NCBI GenBank assembly: GCA_936432065.2
Contig: OW386288.2
Span: 15,922,706 to 15,986,705, forward strand
Reading direction: 5' to 3'
DNA from: Rutpela maculata
Taxonomy: Eukaryota; Arthropoda; Insecta; Coleoptera; Cerambycidae
Length of the DNA: 64,000 bases
Positions 11,179 through 22,290 of this stretch are shown here, piece by piece. The notes below the pieces were generated by a model that saw only the letters and a program-made list of their open reading frames with translations, had not been told where the DNA came from and did no database searches. The position numbers were made by a program, and so were the translations under genes. Positions within the stretch are counted from its first letter, which is position 1. Each line of letters starts with the position of its first letter.

Positions 11179-11749
11179 GTTTCACTTCTCGTGAAGACAC
11201 CCCTGTATCTTTTTTATTTGTGGCCGAATTAATTTCAAATTTTTATCAGCCATACATGTCCATAAGGTGACTTTATTCAACACATAAACGCCGTCTAAAT
11301 CTAAAACGCCGGCCTACTGTGATAAAAAGAAAATGTTAATTTTCGAGAAATCATAGTAGGCTTAGAGATAGACAAAAATTTTGTTAACAAAAGTAGTTCG
11401 GAATCACTTGATATGTCCCCCTGTAAAATTTTGTGAAAATCGGAATGTTTTCAAAAAAAAAAATTTTGTTTCACTTCTCGTGAAGACACCCCTGTATCTT
11501 TTTTATTTGCGGCCGAATTAATTTCAAATTTTTATCAGCCAAACAAATCCATAAGGTGACTTTATTCAATACATAAATGCCGTCTAAATCTAAAACCCCT
11601 GCCTACTGCGATAAAAATAAAATGTTAATTTTCGAGAAATCATAGTAGGCTTAGAGATAGACAAAAATTTTGTTAATAAAAGTTGTTCAGGATCACTTCA
11701 TATGCCCCTCTGTAAAATTTTATGAAAATCGGAATATTTTCAAAAAAAG
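11179..11749 (+). repeat. Left terminal 289-bp direct repeats (about 2 copies)
   Basis: Units start at GTTTCACTTCTCGTGAAG at 11179 and again at 11468, exactly 289 bp apart. Each runs through CATAGTAGGCTTAGAGATAG to a T/A-rich end. They are inverted relative to the array at 13488-14307. Confidence 0.9.
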
Positions 11750-12141
11750 AGAACACATAAAGAGAACTTTTTCCAACAAATGAAAGTTGTGAACAAAAAT
11801 CAGCATTCAATAAAACGCTAAAAGGGCTTTTTATTTTTACATATCAAGTTGAATGTAATATCTTTTCTTTTTTTCTTTTTGTTATCTCTCTTCTGGAGGA
11901 GTAACTCTCCATCATATCCTTCCTCCTTATCGGCTCAGAAATTTAGGAACATGGACGGTTTTATTGCGTTGAATGTAAAGAGTGCCGTGAAATTAACTGT
12001 CAATATGTATTGTTTTATTTATTTCGTCATTGCTTTCATGACAAAAGTGATTGTTGTTATTTTCTGTGGAGTTTGTTAGTTTTTCTTGTTTTAATAATTT
12101 TATTCATACTAAAGTTTCCTTATTTCATATCTTTTCTCATA

Positions 12142-13200
12142 ATGGTTAGAATACTTTTAACTACTGATGAAAAAATTGAAATAATAAAGATAGTCGGTGA
12201 AAATGTACGGTCTTCAAGAGAAGCAGCAGAAGAATTTAACTTAAGACATCCTCTAAGACAACCAATACACCATGGTACCGTAGCAAGAATATGTCACTTG
12301 TTCAATACAACTGGCAATGTGCTTAAACCGAGAGTACATCTTAATCGAAATCACGGAGATGATAATGTTATATTAGCGGCGTTTAACGCCAATCCCACTA
12401 CCAGTCTTCGAAATATGGCTCGTGACCTTAATTTGTCGGCATCAAAAATTTGGAGATGTTTAAAACGCCATAAGCTACAACCGTTTAAACCAAAATTTTT
12501 ACATACCTTGGAGGAAGGTGATGAAGAGAGAAGATTAGAATATTGTTTATGGATCCAAGGTAATTATTTAAACAATAGAGACTTCTTGAAGAAAGTAATT
12601 TTCACGGACGAGGCAACTTTCTCCACCAACGGGGTAGTGTCATCACAAAACTCTAGGTTCTGGGCAGTAGAAAATCCTGATTGGATAATAAATTGTAAAA
12701 GGCAATATTCCCAGAAAGTAAATGTGTGGTGCGGAATTTTTAACGAAACAATAATAGGGCCGTTTTTCTTTTTTCAAAATATAAATGCGTTAAATTTGCT
12801 AGAATTTTTAAATAATGATCTTTGGAATGCAATTGTTGATTTTCCTTTGGAACAATTGTATTTTCAACTCGACGGAGCATCTATCCACAATTCCGTAGTA
12901 GTGAGAGCATGGATGAATGAACATTTTCCCCAAAGATGGATAGGACGAAATAGCCCTTTAATACATTGGCCACCCAGATCACCTGATCTCACTCCAATGG
13001 ATTTTTATTTTTGGGGTCACATTAAAAACAAAGTTTATATGACCAGACCTCAAAATATAGAGCAGCTTTGTGAGAGGATAAGGCAAGCATGTTTAGAAGT
13101 TACAGCTCAAGAACTGCGAAGAGTTGTAAAAAATAACAGAAAACGGATTGAGAAGTGTATTACACTTGAGGGTGGGTTAGTGGAAAGGGGCGCAATATAA
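12142..13200 (+). CDS. Tc1/mariner superfamily transposase (DD41D group, 42-residue spacing)
   Basis: This is the cut-and-paste transposase of the surrounding element and should act in the nucleus on its TIRs. The frame is open further upstream, but the first 44 codons are hydrophobic and AT-rich. The Met at 12142 starts a 352-residue protein of usual family length. N-terminal helix-turn-helix regions lie at about residues 5-60 and 84-112 (MARDLNLSASKIWRCLKRH), followed by PFKPKFLHTLEEGDEERR. The catalytic triad is D156 (FTDEATFS), D244 (FQLDGASIHN) and D287 (SPDLTPMDFYFWG). I count 42 residues between the last two Asp. The related copy at 31-32 kb has 41. No lesions are seen. An AATAAA overlaps the stop codon. 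Confidence 0.92.
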   Translation: MVRILLTTDEKIEIIKIVGENVRSSREAAEEFNLRHPLRQPIHHGTVARICHLFNTTGNVLKPRVHLNRNHGDDNVILAAFNANPTTSLRNMARDLNLSASKIWRCLKRHKLQPFKPKFLHTLEEGDEERRLEYCLWIQGNYLNNRDFLKKVIFTDEATFSTNGVVSSQNSRFWAVENPDWIINCKRQYSQKVNVWCGIFNETIIGPFFFFQNINALNLLEFLNNDLWNAIVDFPLEQLYFQLDGASIHNSVVVRAWMNEHFPQRWIGRNSPLIHWPPRSPDLTPMDFYFWGHIKNKVYMTRPQNIEQLCERIRQACLEVTAQELRRVVKNNRKRIEKCITLEGGLVERGAI

Positions 13201-13332
13201 TAAATAAGTAAAAAAAACCATTAACTTCTTTTATTTTTGAACTATTCTAACACTGCGGCTTTTGCTTTATCTGTATTTTTTTTTCCGACAATATTATCAT
13301 TCATTATTAGTAGTCTTCTCTGTAAAAACAAC

Positions 13333-13370
13333 GGCCCTTTTCAGGGCCACCAATTTAATTCAAAAAGAAT
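13333..13370 (+). terminator. Histone-type 3' stem-loop and downstream purine element
   Basis: GGCCCTTTTCAGGGCC (13333-13348) forms a 6-bp stem with a TTTC loop. It is preceded by AAAACAAC and followed by ACCA, as in metazoan replication-dependent histone mRNAs, which SLBP binds. The purine-rich CAAAAAGAA at 13361-13369 sits 12 bases after the stem, where the U7-binding histone downstream element is expected. It lies on the transposase strand 132 bp past the stop codon. No histone coding sequence is adjacent. Whether it functions is inference. Confidence 0.75.
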
Positions 13371-13487
13371 TCGTTATATGACAGCATCCTACCAACCTAC
13401 ATATTGTTGACAGATGTTAAAACTCATTAAAGTAATTAGATTTTAATTTTAATTATTCTAAGGCCGGCATTTTAGATTTAGACGACA

Positions 13488-14307
13488 TGGGGCGTATGAA
13501 GTGATCCTGAACAACTTTCATTAACAAAATTTTTGTCTATCTCTAAGCCTACTATGATTTCTCGAAAATTAACATTTTCTTTTTATCGCAGTAGGCAGGC
13601 GTTTTAGATTTAGACGGCATTTATGTGTTGAATAAAGTCACCTTATGGAGTTGTATGGCTGACAAAAATTTGAAATTAATCCGGCCACAAATAAAAAAGA
13701 TACAGGGGTGTCTTCACGAGAAGTGAAACAAAAATTTTTTTTTTGAAAATATTCCGATTCTCACAAAATTTTACAGGGGGGCATATCAAGTGATTCCGAA
13801 CAACTTTTGTTAACAAAATTTTTGTCTATCTCTAAGCCTACTATGATTTCTCGAAAATTGACATTTTCTTTTTATCGCAGTAGGCCGGCGTTTTAGATTT
13901 AAACGGCATTTATGTATTGAATAAAGTCACTTTATGGACTTGTATGGCTGATAAAAATTTGAAATTAATTCGGCCACAAATAAAAAAGATACAGGGGTGT
14001 CTTCACGAGAAGTGAAACAAAAAATTATTTTTTGAAAATATTCCGATTTTCACAAAATTTTACAGGGGGGCATATCAAGTGATTCTGAACAACTTTTGTT
14101 AACAAAATTTTTGTCTATCTCTAAGCCTACTATGATTTCTCGAAAATTGACATTTTCTTTTTATCGCAGTAGGCCGGCGTTTTAGATTTAGACGGCATTT
14201 ATGTGTTGAATAAAGTCACCTTATGGACTTGTATGGCTGATAAAAATTTGAAATTAATTCGGCAACAAATAAAAAAGATACAGGGGTGTCTTCACGAGAA
14301 GTGAAAC
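13488..14307 (-). repeat. Right terminal 289-bp direct repeats (about 2.8 copies)
   Basis: Copies of the same 289-bp unit as on the left, in reverse orientation, with GAAGTGAAAC boundaries ending at 13729, 14018 and 14307 (289 bp apart each time). The innermost copy is partial, beginning near 13488. Confidence 0.9.
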
Positions 14308-14315
14308 ACACTGTA

Positions 14316-14436
14316 CATGGTTTCGGACCCTTGTAATTCAGATTCTGCAAGTCAAAAATCATGATAAAATATGACATTGATGGACTCCCAAAGAGTTATA
14401 TAGGAAATAACAGTGTCTAGATTCTGTCTTTATAGA
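14316..14436 (-). repeat. Right arm of outer inverted repeat
   Basis: Reverse complement of 10361-10478, starting ATGGTTTCGGACCCTTG and ending near TAGATTCTGTCTTTATAGAG. See the left arm for interpretation. Confidence 0.75.
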
Positions 14437-16095
14437 GTTTTCACAGTTTTTACAGGCTTTTGACAGCTGTTATGTCTCAAAAATAAGCTGGATTGCAATT
14501 TTCGCAGTTCTTCGTTAAAGTGCTCGCGTATTACGAAAATTTTGAACCCAAATAGATTGATTTTGGTTGAATTACAAAGAAGGAGTCGAATTTTGACCTA
14601 AAAAACTTGTAAATCCCACACCGTGCGAGGCCATCAATGAATGCCCAAAAAGAGGTTGTAGAGGACATGGAGGGGGGAGAATTTTCCTCTTCAGAAATGT
14701 GTTGAGGGTAGTTAGGAGGTAAACATACTAAAAGTCCCCACCCCTAGCCCTGCCACCTCGGGGAGTGGGGGGAAAGGTCCCTTCTTCGGCTTATAACTAG
14801 GAAACGGTGCGTCTTACAGAAAAGCAGTTTTATTCATAATTTATTTACAGACAAAAATTTATTTACAATTATTTTAATTTTTTGTTTGGCCTGATCCGAT
14901 GAAGAGAACTCGAGATATTAAAGAGAAACGAGACTAAAACACGTTTTTCAAAATTAAAACTTAATTTACAAAAAACGCTCCACTCTCAGATTGGACAAAA
15001 CTTTACTGTAACATCCTAATAACATACAGATTGCATTTCAAAAAAAAAAGTTGCCCCCCCCCCATTACGTTGGCGCATATTTTGACCATAGATCAGTTTT
15101 ATTTTTGCTAATTTTGGCGAAATTGCCCCTTCTCATCGAAAACATATTCAATTTTGATTTTTTCGGTCACTTTTTGTTGTTTTCTATTTTTTTCCAAGAT
15201 GGCGGATTGACCTATACATATCGAACAGGTCCATATTTTTTAAGAATTTTATTTCAAATAAGCCAGTATTTTTAAGATTCGTCTTCGATTACTAGTATAA
15301 AATATATTAAGCAGATGAGTAGAAAATCCGTGAAAGCGCGTCAAAAAATGCATATAACTTTTGACACACCAGGTATTTTTGGGCGCAAATATTTTTTTCG
15401 TAATCAAGTGTCCATAATTCATAAGAATCAACAATAAAATTTCTAGTAGAATGTTGTCGCTGAAAAAATTGTATTAAATTAATTTGACTGTGCTATTACA
15501 ATGTCCATTATTTTCATTATAAGTAGTCATTGCGACACTCCGATTTGTAAACTTTTGATTTCTATGACGCTTTGGGTTTTGGCCAGCTTTTAATGAATTT
15601 ACCACACTGTGCGCCGTTGATTTTTGTACTATCATGAGCAAAAAAATAGGACAATTATTTTTTTCTAATGTAAATCTGTTTCTATTTGCACACTTGCAAT
15701 GAATTAAATAACTGACAATGTCACAAAAACTAAAGTTAGATCTACACTAGATTTTAGCAAAAATACATTATAAGACTTGTCCCATTTCTTTTTGTGCACA
15801 ACAGTACACACACTAAATTGCAATTTAATTTTTTATCCCCTTTAATAATGGGGTAGAGGTGATGGAAGTGGCTGATTTTTGAGACCTTGGCTTTTCGTAC
15901 ATGTACACTTGCTTTCAAAACTATCGCGAACACATTATTAAGTAACAACCATTTTGCAAAATTTTAGCTCTGTGAATGGATAATTTTGAAATTAGGTTAA
16001 AGATGACATTGACATTTAATTAAAATTTAATTTAAACAAACATAAAAATAAATACAAATATATTAAAAAAGGTTTTAATATTTTGTCATGGCCCC
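14437..16095. other. Intergenic with two dispersed repeat scraps
   Basis: No gene is seen. About 14797-15010 is the reverse complement of a repeat at about 58795-59010 (shared words near GGAAACGGTGCG, and the GAGTGGAGCGTTTTTT block). About 15790-15910 is a minus-strand scrap of the repeat family seen at 26.8, 30.1 and 54.5 kb. The last part may be the 3' flank of the Tc1 element described at 19093-21876. Confidence 0.5.
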
Positions 16096-19089
16096 CCCAA
16101 GTAGCAAAATAGAATCCTAAAGGAACTGAATTATTTTATAGTTATCGTCTAGCGCCGTTTGAAGAACAGTTTTATTTCTTAGAGTATCAAATTAATACAA
16201 TTTTATCGTATAAGAGAACGTTTCTATAATATTGTTGTGTAAATGTTCTTGTAGCTCATATTATAGAACAAAATCTTATTGTACCACTCACAAATTTTAT
16301 AACATTTGTATAACATTTTATGCAACCATCTATAAAAATATTTTAAAAGAATCGTATAAAAATTATATTACAATTGTATACCTATTCTAACAACTTTTAA
16401 TTTCTGTATTAAAAAATAGTTGTATGGAAGTTGTATAAAAAGCTGTATTAAAGTTCTTTAAGCTAATTTATGAAACTGTTCTTACAGTAGCAGTGTACAA
16501 TAAGCATAAAATCATCTTATAATTAACCTATAAGTACATCAGTTTACTCTATTATAAATACCTTATAGAACAAAAATGTAGTCCTCAAAGATAAAGTTAT
16601 TGAAATTCTGCGTTATAAAATCTGTTTACACATAACCCCATTTTGTCATAAAAATTAGACTAATTTTACTACTCAGTTTTAAAAAATATATCGAGCAGTA
16701 TCTCAGTGGATGAAAATTAAAGAAGTGGATTTTTTAAAAGAACAGCTGAAAAAAATTACCATCAAATTCTTGGGAGTTACAATTCTGGTCGACCTATACA
16801 AACTGCAACTAATAATTCATCTAACTGCAACCATGGGGCTAATTTGGAAATAAAAACAGTAGTATTTACCACTGCCAGGCATCATAAAAATGATACTCCA
16901 GTAGAAGAGCTGCCAATAGACATGGTAGAAGATTTTCTTGCTGGGTTTTGCCTAGTAATGTTTATCAACATTTTCTCTTGTTATTTTGTGCCATTACAAT
17001 ATGCTCCTCAAAAATGCATACATTTGTTTTTGCTTTTAGCAGCATCGATGTTTGAAAACGATGTTGAGATGTATAGAGATTTTTATGGTGAAGATATAAC
17101 AAGTAATGTACACCTACACAATCTCTCACACTTAACTCACGAAGTAAAAAAAAATTGGAGTGCGATCAACATTTAATGCATATCCTTTTAAAAACAGACT
17201 TTTTTATATTAAAAATTTACTTAATAATTTCCATTTAATGGAAATTGTCATCTGCCACAAATAGCTAAAAAATTGGGTGAAAGGCAAAAAGTTGATAGAT
17301 ACCAAGTTCTCCAAGGGCATAAAAGTTTCCAAATTTAAAAAAATGCTGATTTAACAACAAAACATACCAACTAAATGTGTTCAATTTTGTAAGTTAGGTT
17401 ACTAATGTCTGCGTATTCTATACTGGAGTTGATTGCAACAGTACAGAACAGAATAATTGTTTAATGCAATATATACAATCGTTACGTGATACATTTGTTT
17501 TATAACGTGGTTTGCGGACGAACTACAGGATAACATCGAAAGTTAACACACGGGGTTGCCACGTTATGCAAAAATTGGATACAATTAGGGAAAACTATGT
17601 TTGACCAATAAATTACATTTTCTTCTTCTGCATGGTATTGAATCCGAGAACTTTAGCAGACCGACACACAAATCGTCATGCTAAGGGTGCCACTCAATAT
17701 TTTACATGTTTTCAATCACTATACTAGTTTGTAGACTGATTTATTTATCGTTTGTAATGGATTTATCACCCACACTTTATATCTCTCAAACTATTGCCGG
17801 AGAAATAGAAATTTTACAGACTGCTAAATAGAATTTAAATCTAATTGGTGTAAATGACCCTCAAATGCATAACAATATATTGGATAGCATTTCAATCAGC
17901 TGTTAATATGCTAAAATTTCACTATAAAAAATATTGACTATGATTTTTTTAATTGGTAGCAAACTCCATTTTCATAAAATGTTGGCTAATTCGTATACTA
18001 TAAACTCGAAATTAGAGGAAAATAAATTTGTTTATATCTCTGCAATTACTTAAATTGTCGTACTCTATAAAAAATGTGTGAGAAAATAGTTTAATATATT
18101 TTGAAATCTGGCAACCTTTAAAGTTCAACTTGTTGGTTTATTTCGAGAATATTTTTATAGCACCTATAGAAACAACATTATAGGATTTTAATATCGTATA
18201 GAGTTTCGAATAACACAAAAGCGTTGTATAACGTTTCATATGGGACAAAATTATCGTATTATATTACGCCATATTTACTTAAGGATTTAGCGGTTCATCA
18301 ATTGCCGCCATTATGCAGAATTCTCATAGAAATGTAAAAATGCCTATTAAAAATTAATTTTTCAGAAAGGCAAAGATTATTTTCTTATCAATTTAATCAA
18401 TATTTTGTTTAAACTAAAAATTTAACCATTTTAAATTTAATATAATATATTTTTTTAGTTTTTAATAAACCAAACGCGTATGCTAAACTGAGGCCCTTCA
18501 GTTTTTTGCTAAAAATATATACATATTTTGTCAGAAAATTTCGCCGCGCAAGAGAATTTTCTTGCTACTAGCTTGTTAATTACACTGTTTAATAACGGGA
18601 TTTTACCATGTTTAATGGATCTTGAGCGACATTATTAAGGTTGTTATTCGAAATAATAACTACACAACATGTTTGCGTTATATAACCATTCTTGCAATAA
18701 TTTTGTTCTGAATTTCATCACTAGAAAACAAAATGATTGCATACATTTTTGTTAGTGGGATACCATCTACATTATAACTCACTTTTACGATTACTATACG
18801 ATAATTTTATAGCAGTTGCCAAGTGCATATGTAAATATGTTGTATAAGTAATCCTAAGGATATACTTATAGGACAGTTTTATGATCATCGCGTAAAATAG
18901 TTTTTAATGGTTGCATGGTTTTCTAATAGAATTCTTATAGTACCAAAAGGCTGTATAAAAGTGGGCCCTTTTTGGTTGTATAGGCATTGTATAATGGTAT
19001 TTAACTGCCTTATATAATTTACATGTTTCTATAAAATATGTTGTATAGCAGTTATAACAACCTTTATAAAAGTTATTTTGCTACTTGGG
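16096..19089. mobile_element. 3.0-kb TIR element nested in a Tc1 element
   Basis: The 16-bp inverted ends CCCAAGTAGCAAAATA are at 16096-16111 and 19074-19089. The interior next to both ends is strikingly rich in TATAA/TTATA words (about 16200-16640 and 18150-19070), like subterminal transposase-binding repeats. The flanks are GGCC-like on both sides, so the target duplication may be a short GC-rich one. It is not the TA of Tc1/mariner. A decayed EnSpm-like coding fragment lies inside. It interrupts the 3' end of a Tc1 element. Confidence 0.7.
16844..17176 (+). pseudogene. Possible EnSpm/CACTA-like (DUF4218-type) protein fragment
   Basis: The frame contains NDTPVEELPIDMVEDF followed by a drifted middle, then FLLLAASMF and DFYGEDITSNVHLHNLSHLT. 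These recall two landmarks of uncharacterised metazoan EnSpm-associated proteins: the TPLEELGIDMVEDFP region, and the YG-x-NVHxLLHL motif of DUF4218. A long gap between the two landmarks is missing and the frame ends at 17176 before the rest of the domain. The TIR does not begin CACT as classic CACTA elements do, so the class is uncertain. A profile search with the translated fragment would decide. Confidence 0.5.
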
Positions 19090-19092
19090 CCA

Positions 19093-21876
19093 TTAGCCTC
19101 TAGCACCGCATCCAATCTCCTGGGCATAGATTTTATAAGGTTTCGCCAATAATTTTGGTCTTCGCTCAACTCTTCTCACGCATTTTGAATAACTTCCCAC
19201 AATTCTTCAGCATTTGCAGGTTTAAAGTTCCTTTTATAAAGGACCCCGGAACAAAACCCATGAAAATGTCGATTCGGTGGAATCGGCTGAAATTTTGTTA
19301 TTTTGTAGTTCAAGTCATGCTGATCAAAAGTTCTTATTACATCAAGCCAATCCTATGGACAGTTTTTGAGATACAGCTTGTCAAAGTTAGGTAATTTGCG
19401 TCATTTTAGACATTCAAGAACTTTTTACTCCTAAACTATTAACTTTAGCAAAAAATTGCAAGGGTCGAAATATTTTTGTTCTAGTCCAATAAAGCTCAAG
19501 AATTTTTTTTAGAATTTTTTTATCAATTTTTAGGTTAGGTGAAATATATATATGACATATTTCGGCATGCTTCGGTGGGATTGGCTGAAATTTTGCTATT
19601 TTGTAGTTAAAGTTATGCTGAGCAAAAATTCCTATTGCACTGAATCTATCCTATGAGTGGTTTTCGCTCCAGGAGTGCCTAAAGGTCTAACAACGAGGTA
19701 ACGGGTAATTTATATGTACGTGTTTATGAATGGCTTCCAGCGTGTTTGTGTACGTGTGCGTGCATGTGTGTGTGATTATTTTTATCAAAGAACCTGCTCT
19801 TACCGGCACTATGTTTCTTATGAGAGCGTTCTCATTGCCAACCAGGGTGTTCTCATTTTTTTGGTTTCACTTTCTATCTGTTTATTTTTACTTTTTGTTG
19901 TTTTAAAATATTTTCTTTTTAGTTTTTAAATATTGAGAACATCCATAGGATTTTCAGGAATAAGTGCTCCGTTTCCAGCATCATGTATCGTTCGAAGAAG
20001 AATCATTGATGGATATTTTATGTGATTTTCATGCCGTGCGTACCCCAAAAACCATAATACGCTTGTGTTTTCAGCGGTTCCGCATCAAACTTATTAGAAC
20101 GATTTTACTCGCACTAGTCCTACCACTGAAATGAAAGAGGACATTTTTTGTGTATTTTTAATTAGTGAATGAAATTCTTGCACCAAAGTGAAAAGAAAAA
20201 TAAAAGACAAGAAATTAATGCAAAATATCGACAGCCCCCCTCAATATCACCCACTTACGGTAAAAAATATTTTTAAAAAATACTATAATAATAAGCTTGT
20301 ATTATTGTTCCATATGCGTATAAAGTCGCGTCCCTGTAAATCAAAAGGTTTCTGAAATATAATAATAATAATAATAAATATAATAATCAATTTTTGGGTG
20401 CCATTTTCAAAGGGCTGTAGCTCAAGGTATTTGAGAACATATTTTTGCGTGTAGAATCTGCACCAGAAGTTTGTCATCGATATTTCCGGAGAACTCTGTA
20501 TACACTGGCACATACATACACACAAACGCATACGCACAGTACACAAACACGCTGGAAGCCATTCATAAACACGTACATATAGATTGCCCGTTACCTCGTT
20601 ATTAAGACCTTCAGGCACTCCTGGAGCGAAAACCTCATAGGATAGACTCAGTGCAATGGAAATTTTTGATAAGAATGACTTTAACTACAAAATAGCAAAG
20701 CTTCAGCCAATCCCACCGAAGCATGCCGGAATACGACATATATATATTTTACCTAACCTAAAAATTGATTAAAAAATTCTGAAAAAAAAATCATGAGCTC
20801 CATTGGAGTTGAACAAAAATATTTCGACCCTTGCAACTTTTTGCTAAAGTTAATAGTTTAGGAGTAAAAAGCTCTTGAATGTATAAAATGACGCAAATTA
20901 CCTAACATTGACAAGCTGTATCTCAAGAACTGTCTATAGGATTGGCTTGATGTGATAAGAACTTTTGATCAGCATGACTTGAACTACAAAATATCAAAAT
21001 TTCAGCCGATTCCACCGAATCAACATTTTCATGGGTTTTGTTCCGGGGTCCTTTTCTTGGCAATTAAACCCTAAACATTTTCTATGGACCAGGTTCAATT
21101 AGGACTACAGGACGGCCATGGTAATATTTCAATATATGTTATTTTGGTACCACTGTGTTATTATTCGAGCGACGTGAATAGCGCATTTATCCTGTTGAAA
21201 TATGAGAAAATCATTAGGATATAATTGTTCCACAGAAGGAACCATAACATTTTGCAAGATGTCAAGGTAAGCTACTGCATTAAACCGACCATCAATGCGC
21301 CAGGTTACCCCTGGACCGAGAATGCTTATCCAAGCCCAAACGTTGACAGAGAATCGTCCAGATTTGTTTCGTGGTGAAACATCGTTCAGAAAATCTTAAA
21401 TTTACCGATCGATACATCCGTAAACGACCATCATTGCACGATTTAAATACTTTTTCGTCAGAAAATATTACAGTGTTCCAAAAATGTATAGGCGGTATGT
21501 ATAACTCAGGCAAAGTATTATCCGGGACTGCTTATTTCCTTCTGTTAATATATTTTTCTTTGCACTTGCGAAATTTATAATTTCTGATTTTTTCACACGA
21601 CGGCACGTTCTCACCCACGATCCTGGGAAGTTGGTATCAAAAACCGCTTGTCTGGCCGTATTGAAAGGGTTTTCCCATAAATTATCCAAAAGGGCTCCGT
21701 CCTGCTGCGCGTTTAAAATTTTGGGTCTTCCCGAACACAGCCTTCTAGTCACCTCTTCTTTACTCGTAGAACAGTGCTTTTAGCTAGTCCATAATGAGTA
21801 GCAACCCTTCTTATGGACCACCCCTCTTCTAATTAGAAAGCATCAAAACTTTGTCTTGCTCTGTCAGTAGAGGCAT
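19093..21876 (-). pseudogene. Tc1-like transposase pseudogene, split by a foldback element
   Basis: The minus-strand reading starts at ATG 21876-21874 (MPLLTEQDKV). It gives an HTH/GRPK segment (VATHYGLAKSTVLRV, CSGRPK), then VIFSDEKVFKSCNDGR with the first Asp, FQQDKCAIHVARI with the second, and a damaged third motif (ENV-stop-G instead of ENVWG). Beyond the inserted foldback (19239-21053) it resumes with FKPANAEELWEVIQNA and SMPRRLDAVLEANG, the usual Tc1 C-terminus. Several stops and frameshifts make it inactive. Its 3' flank was then split again by the element at 16096-19089. First-to-last Asp/Glu spacing cannot be measured reliably through the lesions. Confidence 0.88.
19239..21053. mobile_element. 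1.8-kb foldback element inside the Tc1 pseudogene
   Basis: The ends are AAGGACCCCGGAACAAAACC and its complement. The arms run about 535 bp each (19239 to about 19770, and about 20515 to 21053) with many internal matches such as GGTTTTCGCTCCAGGAGTGC. A loop of about 745 bp holds GT-rich and (AAT)n microsatellite sequence (20358-20385). CCTTTT occurs next to both ends and may be the target duplication. No coding capacity is seen. Confidence 0.8.
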
Positions 21877-21989
21877 TTTGACTTTTCAAAAGTTCAAATG
21901 TCAGAGTTGATTAATTACAACTCTGATTTAATATAGCGAAAAATAGGTGTACTCGAATGTTTTGAAAGCAAGTGTACTAAATCCAAATT

Positions 21990-22290
21990 TTATCGACTCT
22001 TACTTGCTTGCTTTACCTATTTATCCCTATTTACTCCCTAATCCTTCAACGGAATAATATGAAAATATAATCTAGTTCCAGATTTCAATTCAATATCAAA
22101 AACCGTTCCGAATTAATCGTGCGCACTAAAAAAAAAGTTACAGACAGACAGACCGACAGATAAACAGAACAACAGGACTATAGAACGATAGACCAACAGA
22201 CTGAGCAAACTTAAAATCTAAACCAATATGAACAAAAAATACTTCAATATTTTCTTATCGTTATTATACTTCCACTCCGCTACGTGGAAA
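21990..22290 (-). repeat. Dispersed repeat family 1, minus-strand copy
   Basis: Reverse-orientation copy of the family at 26.8, 30.1 and 54.5 kb. It shows CCTTCAACGGAATAATATG, TATAATCTAGTTCCAG, the CAGACAGACAGACCGACAG tract (complement of the TCTG run) and a terminal ACTTCCACTCCGCTACGTGG hairpin. Confidence 0.75.

Larger units (their letters stand above)
11173..14313 (+). mobile_element. Apparently intact DD41D-group mariner-like transposon, 3.1 kb
   Basis: The ends CAGTGTGTTTCACTTCTCG and its complement are flanked by TA (11171-11172 and 14314-14315). One long open transposase frame lies centrally. The terminal regions are built from 289-bp direct repeats: about two on the left and nearly three, inverted, on the right. 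A histone-type stem-loop lies between transposase and right terminus. With intact ends and a clean transposase it is a candidate autonomous element. Confidence 0.88.

Noticed and set aside
12010..12141. 44-residue hydrophobic N-terminal extension of the transposase
   Set aside because: The frame happens to be open, but the segment is AT-rich and unlike transposase N-termini; Met at 12142 gives the usual family length.
13201..13332. A histone gene ending at the stem-loop
   Set aside because: No C-terminal histone residues or any histone coding sequence occur upstream; the nearest frame is the transposase.
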